Assembly (NCBI RefSeq): GCF_011057685.1
Contig: NZ_LNFY01000011.1
Location: 1 to 64,000, forward strand
DNA from: Thermotoga sp. Ku-13t
Lineage (GTDB): Bacteria > Thermotogota > Thermotogae > Thermotogales > DSM-5069
Reading direction: 5' to 3'
Length of the DNA: 64,000 bases
The translations under genes and the position numbers were made by a program. The notes below the pieces were generated by a model. That model made no database searches and had not been told where the DNA came from. It saw only the letters and a list, made by a program, of their open reading frames with translations. Below, in pieces: positions 42,411 through 51,079 of the stretch (the stretch's first letter is position 1; every line of letters begins with the position of its first letter).

Positions 42411-43378
42411 ACACGAACCCCCACTTTCAAGCAGCTGACCTTGCGATCGCCGATTTTTTCCAGTTTTGGAGCTATTCTGAAACATTCTTCTGTCGCAATT
42501 GGACATCTTGGTGCAAACACACAACACTGAACAGGCTGTGAAAGATCTGGCAGGTTTCCAGGTATGCCGTAAAGCTTTTTGTTTTCGTGCGCAAAATCCG
42601 GCAGGGACCTCACCAATCCATGTGTGTACGGATGCATCGGTTCGTGAAGTATTTGCTCCGTTTTCGCGATCTCGACCAACCTGCCTGCGTACATCACAAC
42701 GACTTCGTCACACAGTTCAGACACGACACCGAGATCGTGTGAGATCACTAAACCTGTCAGCGAAAGCTTTCTGATCAAAGACTTGACTTCTTCGATGATT
42801 TGTCCCTGAGTCACCACATCGAGTGCAGTTGTTGCTTCATCGAGGATGATGAATTTAGGTTGATTCAGTAGCGCCAGAACTATCATTACCCTCTGCATCA
42901 TTCCCCCAGAAAGTTGGTGTGGATACATTTTCAAAACTCGCTCCGGGAGGTTCACCATGTTCAGGAGTTGTCTCAACCTTTCAGTAATTTCATCTTCCGA
43001 AAGATGAGGATTGTGAATTTTCATAGCATCAGCGAGCTGCTCTCCCACTTTGTGCACCGGACTCAGAGCGTTCAAGGACTTTTGAAAAACCATAGAAAAT
43101 TCTTTCCACCGGATTTTCCTTATCTCTTCTTCAGATAAGGAGAGTACGTCATAGCTTAGCAGTTCTATTTTCCCGCCCGTCACAATTGCATTGGAAGGCA
43201 ACAAACGCATAACGGCATGGGCGAGTGTGCTTTTTCCAGAACCTGATTCCCCGACAATTCCAACGAATTTTCCTTCTTCAACGTCGAAGCTCACATGATC
43301 GACTGCGTATATTGTTTTTCCGCCGATCCTGTAATGCACGCTGAGGTCCTTCACACTGAGAGCTACGTTTTTCTTCAC
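42407..43378 (-). CDS. ABC transporter ATPase, OppD type (second Opp operon)
   Basis: 323 residues with Walker A GESGSGKST, signature LSGGMMQRVMIVLA, Walker B FIILDEATTALD and H-loop VISHDLGV. The C-terminal extension with cysteines (CCVFAPRCPIATEEC) follows. It overlaps the OppC-type gene by 4 nt on one side and the OppF-type gene on the other. Confidence 0.92.
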   Translation of the reverse strand: MKKNVALSVKDLSVHYRIGGKTIYAVDHVSFDVEEGKFVGIVGESGSGKSTLAHAVMRLLPSNAIVTGGKIELLSYDVLSLSEEEIRKIRWKEFSMVFQKSLNALSPVHKVGEQLADAMKIHNPHLSEDEITERLRQLLNMVNLPERVLKMYPHQLSGGMMQRVMIVLALLNQPKFIILDEATTALDVVTQGQIIEEVKSLIRKLSLTGLVISHDLGVVSELCDEVVVMYAGRLVEIAKTEQILHEPMHPYTHGLVRSLPDFAHENKKLYGIPGNLPDLSQPVQCCVFAPRCPIATEECFRIAPKLEKIGDRKVSCLKVGVRV

Positions 43379-44220
43379 TCATTTCTCACCTCGCTGAGCT
43401 TGGGATATAGAGCCCGTTGCAGCCCATCGCCGATGAAGGAAAAGGTCGCTACTGTTATCACTGTGAAGACGCCTGGAAACACGATATTCCACCACGCGAA
43501 AAACATGTAGCTTCGTGCATCGTTGATCATCTTGCCCCAGCTCACAACACTCGGATCTCCCAATCCAAGAAAACTCAGTGCTGCTTCTGTGAGTATGGCG
43601 CCACCTATCTGCATGGCACTGTTGGCCACCACTGGGTACATGCCGTTAGGAATGATGTGAGTAAAGATGATCCTTGCTGGACTTTCACCGGTAGCTCTTG
43701 CTATCTTAATGAAGGCCTTTTCCTTTAAGCTCATGGTCTGGGCTCTCATTATTCTCGCATTCGACGGCCACGTTGTTACACCTATTACTAACATGATGTA
43801 GATCAGATTCCTGCCGAAAACTGCGACTATGATCAGTATGAGGAAAAATACCGGAAACATCAGGAAGGAATCGATGATTTTACTCAAAACTTCATCGAAA
43901 ATTCCTCCGATGTATCCCGAGAGGGCTCCCACTATGATACCTATCAACGCCGATAAACCTGCTGCTACGAATCCCACAGTGATCGAAACCCGTGCACCAT
44001 AAACAACACGTGAAAAGACGTCGCGGCCCAGATGGTCTGTGCCGAACGGATGTGATTTACTTGGCGGCATGAGCACGTCATAAGATATATCAGTTGGTCT
44101 GTAGGGTGCTATCACCGGTGCAAACAGTGCCATGGTGAGTATTACTAAAAACATTATCAAACCAGCAAGACCATATCTGCTTGAGAGGTACCTTCTGACA
44201 AAATCAATTCGAAGCCTCAC
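43375..44220 (-). CDS. ABC transporter permease, OppC type (second Opp operon)
   Basis: About 281 residues, of normal length for the family, unlike the OppC of the first operon. GTG 44220 has GAGAGGGTGG eight bases upstream; a GTG at 44232 would overlap that site. The sequence shows PPSKSHPFGTDHLGRDVFSR, five or six helices and the EAA-type ARATGESPARIIFTHII. It needs an OppB-type partner, and the one encoded just upstream carries a stop codon. Confidence 0.9.
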   Translation of the reverse strand: MRLRIDFVRRYLSSRYGLAGLIMFLVILTMALFAPVIAPYRPTDISYDVLMPPSKSHPFGTDHLGRDVFSRVVYGARVSITVGFVAAGLSALIGIIVGALSGYIGGIFDEVLSKIIDSFLMFPVFFLILIIVAVFGRNLIYIMLVIGVTTWPSNARIMRAQTMSLKEKAFIKIARATGESPARIIFTHIIPNGMYPVVANSAMQIGGAILTEAALSFLGLGDPSVVSWGKMINDARSYMFFAWWNIVFPGVFTVITVATFSFIGDGLQRALYPKLSEVRNE

Positions 44221-44236
44221 AGCGAAAACCACCCTC

Positions 44237-45214
44237 TCAGAGCAATCTGACTCTCGGGTCCAGAATGGCTATGACTATGTCGGTCACGATCATGGCCACA
44301 CTGATAAATACAGCCATCAGGAAGTAGATACTCAACAGCAGCTGATAATCCCTCCTGAATACGGCGTCCAATAAAAGCCTTCCCATACCCGGCCAGGCAA
44401 AGACGATCTCAATCAGTGCCGCACCGGTAATCGAGAAACCGAGCGTGATTCCAAATATCGTAATGGCTGGGATTATTGAGTTCTTCATCACATACTTTTT
44501 GAAAAGCCTATCGCTAGGCATGCCAACGGCCGACAGAATTGTCACGTAGTCTTCGCGCAGATTCTGGATTATACTTGCCCTTGTGACTCTGTAAAAAACC
44601 GGGAGTTGTATCAGCACCAACGTGAGAAGTGGAAGAAACAGATGGTGTAAATAATCCAAGATCCTTCTGAATCCTTCGTACGATGCCCTCATATCGAACA
44701 TACCAGAGGTGGGAAACCACCTCAGTTTGGATGAAAACACGAGAATCAAAATGAGCCCAAGCCAGAAAGAAGGCATTGCATAAAGTATGTAGGAAACCAG
44801 AGAAAGAAAGAGATCGCCAAATTTCTTTCTCAACTTGCTTGCAAGCACCGCAAGATAAGTTCCAAGTATGAATGCAATAACGCTTCCGGTAATTGTTATC
44901 GAAAGTGTGGGGAGGATTCTTGGCCCTATCAATTTCCAAGAGGATTGATCGTAGACGTAAGAGAACCCCAGATCACCTCTCAACAGGTTCGCCATATACC
45001 TGAGGTACTGAATCACGAGCGGTTTATCCAGACCATACTTTCTCTTCAAAGCCTCCACTATTTATGGGGAAGGATTTTCGAGTCCGGTCATGATCGTTGC
45101 AGGATCTCCTGGGGCAAGGTGTATTATAAAAAAGTTGATCGTTATGACTATGAGAATCAGCAAAGCTGCAGAAGATATCCTTCTGAGCAAATATTTAACG
45201 AAGAAGATATCCAT
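44237..45214 (-). pseudogene. OppB-type ABC permease interrupted by an in-frame stop
   Basis: The ATG at 45214 follows GGGGTGG and opens MDIFFVKYLLRRISS, the first helix and HLAPGDPA. A TAA at 45064-45062 then interrupts the frame after GLENPSP; the same frame continues without shift (IVEALKRKYGLDKPLVIQYL, given to there) through five more helices to 44237. A GTG at 45058 could restart translation but would lack the first helix. The other genes of the operon look intact, so this may be a recent nonsense mutation, a strain polymorphism, a sequencing error or readthrough. Confidence 0.85.
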
Positions 45215-45239
45215 GGACAAGCCACCCCTGAAATATGAA

Positions 45240-45262
45240 CCACCCTGCACAAGGCAGGGTGG
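45240..45262 (-). terminator. Stem-loop between binding-protein and permease genes (second Opp operon)
   Basis: CCACCCTG and CAGGGTGG pair around a 7-nt loop, 15 nt after the binding-protein stop. On the minus strand TTCATATTTC follows rather than a clean T-run, so this is probably an mRNA-stabilising or partly terminating element. Confidence 0.6.
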
Positions 45263-45276
45263 CCTTCATGAAAGCT

Positions 45277-46830
45277 TTATCTATCCAACCAGGTCTTCGC
45301 GTAGTTATTTATAGCGACTTTTCCAACCAGCTCATAAGGCATGTTCTTAACGTATTTTTTGTGCACGTAGTTCACAACAACTTCTCCAATGGGATAGAAA
45401 GGTAGATCCTGCGAGAGTATTTTCTGAACCTCGAAGTAATATTTCTGTCTCTCTTTCACGTCCGAAACCGTGGCTCCTTTTCTCAGCAATTCGTCCACTT
45501 TCGGGTTGGAATAACCCATCACGTTGACGTCTCCACCAGTTCCAACCCTGAGCTTCAAATTGTCTGGATCAGGACCTTGGAAACCATTGAGAACCGTCAA
45601 ATCAAAGTCCCCCGCTTTTAGAACCTTTTCGATGTACGCAGCAATTTCGTACTCTTCGAGCTTCACCTTTATACCGACTTTATCCAGCTGCTCTTTGATC
45701 ACAGCCGCCATGTCGGCCCAGACCTGGCCTTGGAAATACACAAGAACAGCTTCGAACCTGTAACCATCCTTGCCACGGGGATAGCCTGCTTCATCCAGAA
45801 GTTTTTCTGCCAACTTTGGATCATATCCAGGAGCCTTGGCGTCGGGATTGTACGCCCATGGAATTGCAGGTGTATAAAAACCATCGCTTACCGAACCGTA
45901 TTTGATCGCCTTGCTGAATATTTCTTCCCGATTGAGTGCGTAAGCCGTTGCAAACCTCACTTTGACGTCGTTAAACGGCGAAGACCTCCGTGCCACATTG
46001 AATCCCATGTAGTACCTGCTCGGCGCCGGACGTTGTTGAACCACTACATCGGGCGATTTCTGATACAGAGGAATATGAGCGTTGCTGACGTTTGCGTTGA
46101 TATCCACTTCTCCTGCCATGAAGGCCTGGAAAGCCGTGTTCTCGTCAGGTATGATTTTGAACACGATCTTGTCAAGGTATGGCTCACCCATGTAGTAATC
46201 TGGGTTCTTAACGAGTGTAACGTGATCTCCCTTTACCCATTCCACGAACTTGAACGGACCTGTGCCGACAGGCTTCTGGTTGGCAGGATTGTCCAGCCAG
46301 TCCACAGGACTACCGTCTTTCGTAGTATCGTAGATGTGCTTTGGCATGATGAAGGTTCCATACCAAGCCAGGAACCCCAAGAACGGTGCCTGAGGATCAG
46401 ACATTTTGATGACCACTGTGTAATCATCGGGCGCCTCGATAGACACGACTTTTTCAAAGTGTTTGGAAGCAGGAGCTTCTGGATGATTCTTGATCTGCGT
46501 GAACGTCCACACGACATCAGCCGAAGTGAACGGCTGCCCATCGTGCCATTTGACACCTTTTCTCAGATGGAACGTGTAGGTCAGACCATCCTCTGAAATT
46601 TCCCAACTCTCTGCAAGATCAGGTATGACGTTGTAGTTGTGATCGAGAGCCACGAGTTTACTGAATATTGACGGATAAATTCCGTTACCCGCATCATCGA
46701 TTTTGGCGCAGGGGTTGAAGGATATCGGATCAGACCAATAGGCAATGACCAAAGTTCCACCCTTCTTGGGTGTCTGTGCAAAGAACAGGACGGCGGTTAT
46801 TACCAAGAGCACCACAAAGAACTTCCTCAT
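45277..46830 (-). CDS. Extracellular solute-binding protein family 5 (second Opp operon)
   Basis: 517 residues with GGAGGTG before the ATG. Residues 1-19 are a signal peptide ending FFAQ, followed by TPKKGGTLVIAYWSDPISFNP. The family-5 fold is shown by LAESWEISEDGLTYTFHLRKG with WHDGQPFTSADVVWTF and by GTGPFKFVEWVKGDHVTLVKN, each given in part. It differs from the first SBP in length (517 against 590). Two amidohydrolase genes precede it in the same transcript, which argues for an amide or peptide-like ligand. Confidence 0.92.
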   Translation of the reverse strand: MRKFFVVLLVITAVLFFAQTPKKGGTLVIAYWSDPISFNPCAKIDDAGNGIYPSIFSKLVALDHNYNVIPDLAESWEISEDGLTYTFHLRKGVKWHDGQPFTSADVVWTFTQIKNHPEAPASKHFEKVVSIEAPDDYTVVIKMSDPQAPFLGFLAWYGTFIMPKHIYDTTKDGSPVDWLDNPANQKPVGTGPFKFVEWVKGDHVTLVKNPDYYMGEPYLDKIVFKIIPDENTAFQAFMAGEVDINANVSNAHIPLYQKSPDVVVQQRPAPSRYYMGFNVARRSSPFNDVKVRFATAYALNREEIFSKAIKYGSVSDGFYTPAIPWAYNPDAKAPGYDPKLAEKLLDEAGYPRGKDGYRFEAVLVYFQGQVWADMAAVIKEQLDKVGIKVKLEEYEIAAYIEKVLKAGDFDLTVLNGFQGPDPDNLKLRVGTGGDVNVMGYSNPKVDELLRKGATVSDVKERQKYYFEVQKILSQDLPFYPIGEVVVNYVHKKYVKNMPYELVGKVAINNYAKTWLDR

Positions 46831-46844
46831 AACAACACCTCCTC

Positions 46845-47972
46845 TCAGGAATTCTTCAGCACCACTTTTCCATCGACAATCACGTAAACAGGATAAGAAC
46901 CTGGCTTCAATGGATGATTGCTCCAGATGACTATGTCTGCATCCTTTCCCGGTTCGATGGTTCCCACCGCGTTGTCTATCTTCAGTATCTTTGCTGGATT
47001 CACTGTGATCATTTTGAGTGCTTCTTCGTAAGATGCCCCATTTCTTACAGCAACAAAGGCGAGCAATCTGAGATGTTTCTGAGGAATCACGGGATGATCT
47101 GTCATGAGGGCTACCAGTACTCCGTGTTTCGCCAATACTACCGGGGTTTCATCGCTCATATACCTGAACCCGGGGTATAACCTGCTGAACATCAGAGGAC
47201 CGTACACGACAGGAACGCCTGATTTGCTTATCTGATCAGCAAGAAGGTGCCCTCCGAAGACATGCTCAATGCTCGCGTCCAGATTGTACTCCCCGATCAA
47301 GCGAATCGCCGCTTGTATCTCATCGGGAGAATAGGAAAGATGGATCTTTACAGGAAGTTCACGCCTAATAGCTCTTGCAACAATTTCGCAGATCTGTTTT
47401 TTATTCTGATCCACCTTGAGGGGATCTTCCATCCACAGCTTCGTCTCTTCCAGAACTTGCCTCAAAAGTGCTACCGTTCCCATCCGTGTGCTTGGGTATG
47501 GTTCTCTGGATTTCCATTCTCTGGATCTCTTCGGCCCTAAAGCTACCTTGAGTGCCGCTTCTTCTTTCATTATTCGCCCTGTGGTTTTCATCACCAAACC
47601 TATGCCACCGATCACGTTCGCACTGCCAGGTCCCGTGTAAACCGTTGTGACGCCGCCGTTCAGAGCATCAAAAAACGCAGGATCCCTCGTATCTAAGGCA
47701 TCGATAGCGCGCATCTGAGGAGTGATAGGACCGTAAAAATCGTTGACGTCGCTGTATTCCCAATCCAGGCCTTCTGGAATCAAACCTATGTGACTGTGTG
47801 AATCTATCAAACCGGGTGTTATGAATTTCCCACACGCATCGATCACTTCACTTTCGCTGGGAACTTCAAGGTCTTGACCAACGGCAACAATCTTGCTTCC
47901 TTCTATAGAGACAACAGCATTTTCAATCGTTTCAGCACCAGTCCAGATAGTTCCACCTTTTATAACGATCAA
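46845..47972 (-). CDS. Amidohydrolase-superfamily enzyme, copy 1
   Basis: 375 residues in the imidazolonepropionase/dihydroorotase-like fold: a small beta-sandwich at both ends, the metal-binding DSHSHIGL (HxH), further histidines in VKIHLSYS and SIEHVFGG, and the conserved aspartate in MTDHPVIP. The C-terminus has the typical GTIEPGKDADIVIWS. It probably hydrolyses a C-N bond of a cyclic or N-substituted amide. It overlaps copy 2 by 4 nt and precedes the binding protein by 15 nt, so import and hydrolysis are likely linked. Confidence 0.88.
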   Translation of the reverse strand: MIVIKGGTIWTGAETIENAVVSIEGSKIVAVGQDLEVPSESEVIDACGKFITPGLIDSHSHIGLIPEGLDWEYSDVNDFYGPITPQMRAIDALDTRDPAFFDALNGGVTTVYTGPGSANVIGGIGLVMKTTGRIMKEEAALKVALGPKRSREWKSREPYPSTRMGTVALLRQVLEETKLWMEDPLKVDQNKKQICEIVARAIRRELPVKIHLSYSPDEIQAAIRLIGEYNLDASIEHVFGGHLLADQISKSGVPVVYGPLMFSRLYPGFRYMSDETPVVLAKHGVLVALMTDHPVIPQKHLRLLAFVAVRNGASYEEALKMITVNPAKILKIDNAVGTIEPGKDADIVIWSNHPLKPGSYPVYVIVDGKVVLKNS

Positions 47973-49096
47973 CCCAACTCACCCGCCTTGAACACGATTT
48001 CACCATCTATGATCGTCATCAGAACCTTCGTTTTCGCCAATAACGGTTCACCTGAAAGAAGGACAAGATCGGCGTCTTTGCCAACTTCGATCGAACCAAC
48101 CCTATCTTCGATGTCTAGAATCCGGGCCGCGTTGATAGTGATAAGTTTCAGAGCCTCTTTCAGGCTGTAACCATGCGCCAACGTGAGTGAAGAAAGCAAA
48201 TCGAGATATTGAATGGGTATTGTTGGATGGTCTGTCGTCAGGCAGAAGTTAAGGTTTTTCATTTTGGAAACATTCGCACTGTCAAGATTCTTCAGTTCCG
48301 TGCCTCTTCTTGCAAAAACGATGGGACCGTACACTATGGGAACATCTTTCAGTGAATCAGACAACGCATACGCCTCTGTTGCGTGGTCAAGAATGATTTT
48401 GAGTCCAAATTCATCCGCGAGCTTCAGAACCGTATCGATATCCTGCACAGTGTGAACGTGTACGCGCAAAGGTATTTCTCCTTTCAGGAGTGGCACGAGA
48501 GCTTCAAGCTTTGGGTCCCTCTTGTCCTTACTGCCAGATTCCATGTATTCCTTCGCCTTCGACAATACAGCCCTCAACTCAGCTATGATGCCCATCCTCG
48601 TTGTGGGGACCAACTTTTGCTCTGAAAGAAACCTTTTCGGATGTTCCCCCACAGCTGCCTTGATACAAGCTGTTCTCTTAACCAATTTACCGTTGGTTTT
48701 GTAAATGCTCCCCTGACCTGGCATGATTGTGATCTTCTCCACAGAAGAACCAAACGACATGTACGAGCCAGGCAGGATTCCAACACAGGTAACTCCAGCC
48801 ATCATCGCATCTTTAAAAGCAGGATCGAACACATCCACAGCGTCAGAAACGCTCAGGTGCGGAGTGACAGGATCACTTACTTCGAAACCATGATCGCCCG
48901 TTTCACCTTCGAGTCTGTAGAGTCCCATGTGTGTATGAGGATCGATCAAGCCCGGTATCACGTACTCTGCTCGAATTACTTCTTCGTCGGTCGCAGTCGA
49001 TGAACGAAGGGCTGTGACTTTTCCGCCCTCGATCACGATGTCTACATCTCTGAGCTCTTCAAAAGGCGTGAACAGAACACGGCATCGAACGATCAT
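47969..49096 (-). CDS. Amidohydrolase-superfamily enzyme, copy 2
   Basis: 375 residues, the same length as copy 1 and clearly its paralogue: DPHTHMGL (HxH), LRVHVHTVQD, IILDHATEAY and LTTDHPTIPIQYLD align with the metal sites of copy 1, and the C-terminus is GSIEVGKDADLVLLS. It is the first gene of the second Opp operon. Tandem duplicates kept side by side suggest either two related substrates or a heteromeric enzyme. No secretion signal is visible, so it should act in the cytoplasm. Confidence 0.88.
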   Translation of the reverse strand: MIVRCRVLFTPFEELRDVDIVIEGGKVTALRSSTATDEEVIRAEYVIPGLIDPHTHMGLYRLEGETGDHGFEVSDPVTPHLSVSDAVDVFDPAFKDAMMAGVTCVGILPGSYMSFGSSVEKITIMPGQGSIYKTNGKLVKRTACIKAAVGEHPKRFLSEQKLVPTTRMGIIAELRAVLSKAKEYMESGSKDKRDPKLEALVPLLKGEIPLRVHVHTVQDIDTVLKLADEFGLKIILDHATEAYALSDSLKDVPIVYGPIVFARRGTELKNLDSANVSKMKNLNFCLTTDHPTIPIQYLDLLSSLTLAHGYSLKEALKLITINAARILDIEDRVGSIEVGKDADLVLLSGEPLLAKTKVLMTIIDGEIVFKAGELG

Positions 49097-49148
49097 GAAT
49101 TTTACGTCCCCCTTCTGGCCGGCCTACCTTCGAGAATGTTTGGCAATT

Positions 49149-49154
49149 ATTATA
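49149..49154 (-). promoter_or_regulatory. -10 element of the second Opp operon
   Basis: On the minus strand a TATAAT (49154-49149) lies about 53 nt before the first amidohydrolase ATG. The -35 region (TATCAA near 49177) is poor. Confidence 0.4.
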
Positions 49155-49215
49155 CAGTCTCCCGTAAGGTGTTGATATAACCTTGTGGTTAAGGGAAAAT
49201 AAACGGAGGTGAACT

Positions 49216-49347
49216 GTGATCAAACAATATATCCCTGTGAAAAATCACATCGCGTCTGTTTGTGAACGTGGAACGAGTAAAGGTGTAGTCTCAAAAACTG
49301 TGAAGAAGAGCATCGAAACGAACCACACTGAACGCCGAGTATTTTGA
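49216..49347 (+). CDS. Possible 43-residue peptide
   Basis: A GTG six bases after GGAGGTG opens a 43-codon frame beginning MIKQYIPVKNHIASVCERG and ending ERRVF. It is basic, with one cysteine and no hydrophobic segment. The ribosome-binding site is as good as that of real genes here and the frame fills the gap between the two minus-strand units, but no homology is recognised and codon evidence is too short. It may be a relic. Confidence 0.3.
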   Translation: MIKQYIPVKNHIASVCERGTSKGVVSKTVKKSIETNHTERRVF

Positions 49348-49361
49348 AATCTTTGCCTCAA

Positions 49362-50186
49362 TCAAAACATAGTCGTACTGAACTTACTCTTCTGCTCCAG
49401 AAGGAATTTTTCAAGCCTTTCCATGTCCAGTTCGGCCAGAAGGACCGCGCTCCCTTCAAGCGATTCGTTCCTCACGATGTAACCATCGTGATTCTGTGTG
49501 ATGGGAATGGGCCCACAAACGCAGGCTCGATCTTTGAGACGATTTTGAAGGAGTTTTCCAACGAGTGTTGCCTTCAGACAGTAGTAACCAACCATCTGCG
49601 CGTGCGACCAAAAATAGTATTTATCGTCCCACTCGCTGTAGATGTTCGTCCCACTCGTAGATGTCACCACGATCCTGACGCCCTCTTCGACCAGTTTCGA
49701 CATCGCTTCACTGCTCGCGAGCAAACGTTTCGGCACGAGCGCCAGAACGTAATCTTTTACTTTCGTACGTTTCCCAACGGGTGAGCGTCCCTCGCTGTAT
49801 AGTTTTAAACCGCGCGTGGTACCGAAAGCCACGGTGCAGTTCAACCGGCGTGAAAGTTCCAGCATGAATCGTTCACACTGTTTGCTGACCGTCTCTGGCA
49901 CCTTCAACCTGTTCTTTATGAATCTGCCAGAGAAGGGGAAAGACCATACGCCGCGTACGAAGAACAAATCTGTCAGCGCGGGAAACACCACTACGTCGGG
50001 AGAAAAGCTGGCGATCCTAGAAAGCAGGGAGGTGAAAAAATCTGTGAAGATTTTTCTGTTTTTGAACCCGGAGTCGTACTCTAACTGCAAGACTACAGCG
50101 CGCACAACGTGATCAGGACCAATATGCTTTCGTGAAGGTGGTAAATCTCTGAAAAGCTTCCAGAGGCTTGTAAAAAGAAAATCCAT
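49362..50186 (-). CDS. Nitrilase-fold (CN-hydrolase-like) protein with degenerate active site
   Basis: 274 residues. The start (RAVVLQLEYDSGFKNRKIF) and the strand SPDVVVFPALTDLF fit the first half of a carbon-nitrogen hydrolase, but the catalytic glutamate position after P is alanine. The central GKRTKVKDYVL could supply the lysine, while the cysteine strand reads RIVVTSTSGTN, with no cysteine. If the fold assignment is right the protein cannot be a normal amidase. It starts 6 nt after the next minus-strand gene and ends close to the possible small ORF on the other strand. Confidence 0.6.
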   Translation of the reverse strand: MDFLFTSLWKLFRDLPPSRKHIGPDHVVRAVVLQLEYDSGFKNRKIFTDFFTSLLSRIASFSPDVVVFPALTDLFFVRGVWSFPFSGRFIKNRLKVPETVSKQCERFMLELSRRLNCTVAFGTTRGLKLYSEGRSPVGKRTKVKDYVLALVPKRLLASSEAMSKLVEEGVRIVVTSTSGTNIYSEWDDKYYFWSHAQMVGYYCLKATLVGKLLQNRLKDRACVCGPIPITQNHDGYIVRNESLEGSAVLLAELDMERLEKFLLEQKSKFSTTMF

Positions 50187-50192
50187 GACGCA

Positions 50193-50726
50193 TCAACCTG
50201 CGAGGCTTTTGACGATGAAGGACCTGCCCGAATCGGTTCGGGAAACATCGAGTTCCACGATGCACGAAGAAGTCGCATCAAAGAGGATGCCCGACCGATC
50301 CATTCCCTGGCCTGGAACGCAGAAGAAGAGGTGAGTTGCTCCTGCATGTTTCGCCAGCAACACTACCGGAATGTTGAACTCCCTGCTCGAACCCCAGCAG
50401 ATGGTTTTGACGAGCAACAATTCTTCAGGCCTGGACAAATCCTGAAAAACGAACAGTGCATTGGCTCCGAGTTCCGCAGCTTTCTTCGCGTATCTCCAGT
50501 TCATGGAACCGGTCACGACGGCGAAGAGCCCGTGCGGAAGCTCAAGAATGTGGAAACCCGAGCCGAAGCTGGTCTCCTCCGAGAAGTTCGAAAGTAGAAT
50601 GTAACCTTTATCGCTTCCCAGAAGGTAGAAATTTGCCCCGTTGACTGGCTGCTCCACCCAGGAGACTGCAAGATCCACGTTGAAGAATTCGCTCAGAACG
50701 ATCTGTCTTCCAAGGAGCAGCTTCAC
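50193..50726 (-). CDS. Unknown protein, operon partner of the nitrilase-like protein
   Basis: 177 residues from a GTG after GAGGTGG. No signal peptide or membrane helix. The middle, GSMNWRYAKKAAELGANALFVFQD, resembles the helix and strand of a protease-associated (PA) domain insert, with NIPVVLLAKHAGATHLFF behind it; the rest is beta-rich. The gene lies between tRNA-Asp and the nitrilase-like gene, separated from the latter by 6 nt. I cannot assign a function. Confidence 0.7.
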   Translation of the reverse strand: MKLLLGRQIVLSEFFNVDLAVSWVEQPVNGANFYLLGSDKGYILLSNFSEETSFGSGFHILELPHGLFAVVTGSMNWRYAKKAAELGANALFVFQDLSRPEELLLVKTICWGSSREFNIPVVLLAKHAGATHLFFCVPGQGMDRSGILFDATSSCIVELDVSRTDSGRSFIVKSLAG

Positions 50727-50755
50727 TCGTCCACCTCGAAAGAATTATAACACAA

Positions 50756-50779
50756 AAGGAGGGCCCTGGTGCCCTCCTT
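50756..50779 (-). terminator. Terminator of tRNA-Asp
   Basis: On the minus strand AAGGAGGGC pairs with GCCCTCCTT around a 6-nt loop and is followed by TTTTG. It starts one base after the encoded CCA of the tRNA. Confidence 0.85.
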
Positions 50780-50780
50780 C

Positions 50781-50859
50781 TGGCGGGGACGACGGGATTT
50801 GAACCCGCGACCACCGGTGTGACAGACCGGCATGCTAAACCAGGCTGCACCACGTCCCC
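50781..50859 (-). tRNA. tRNA-Asp (anticodon GTC)
   Basis: A full cloverleaf on the minus strand: acceptor GGGGACG with CGTCCCC, anticodon arm CCGGT-CTGTCAC-ACCGG giving GTC, T arm CGGG-TTCAAAT-CCCG, discriminator G and an encoded CCA (50783-50781). It stands alone between a protein gene and a divergent diguanylate cyclase gene. Confidence 0.95.
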
Positions 50860-51079
50860 GACTTTCCAGCGATACTTAGTATACCACAGACTCTTGGAAG
50901 ATTGCAAGTGGGTGGTTGACAGTTTTAGCGTTTTTGTTGACACACTGTTTCGATCAGCATCAGTATTTCCTGGGGATCCTGCAAACATGTGAGAAAAGTG
51001 AGCCAATTCACACAAGGTATGATAACATACTGACGGCAGGTGAACAGAAATCCGAAGCAAGGAGCATAGGTCCTCCTTT

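Noticed and set aside
45062-45064. Selenocysteine or pyrrolysine readthrough at the oppB stop
   Set aside because: The stop is TAA, which neither system uses, and no recoding structure is evident.
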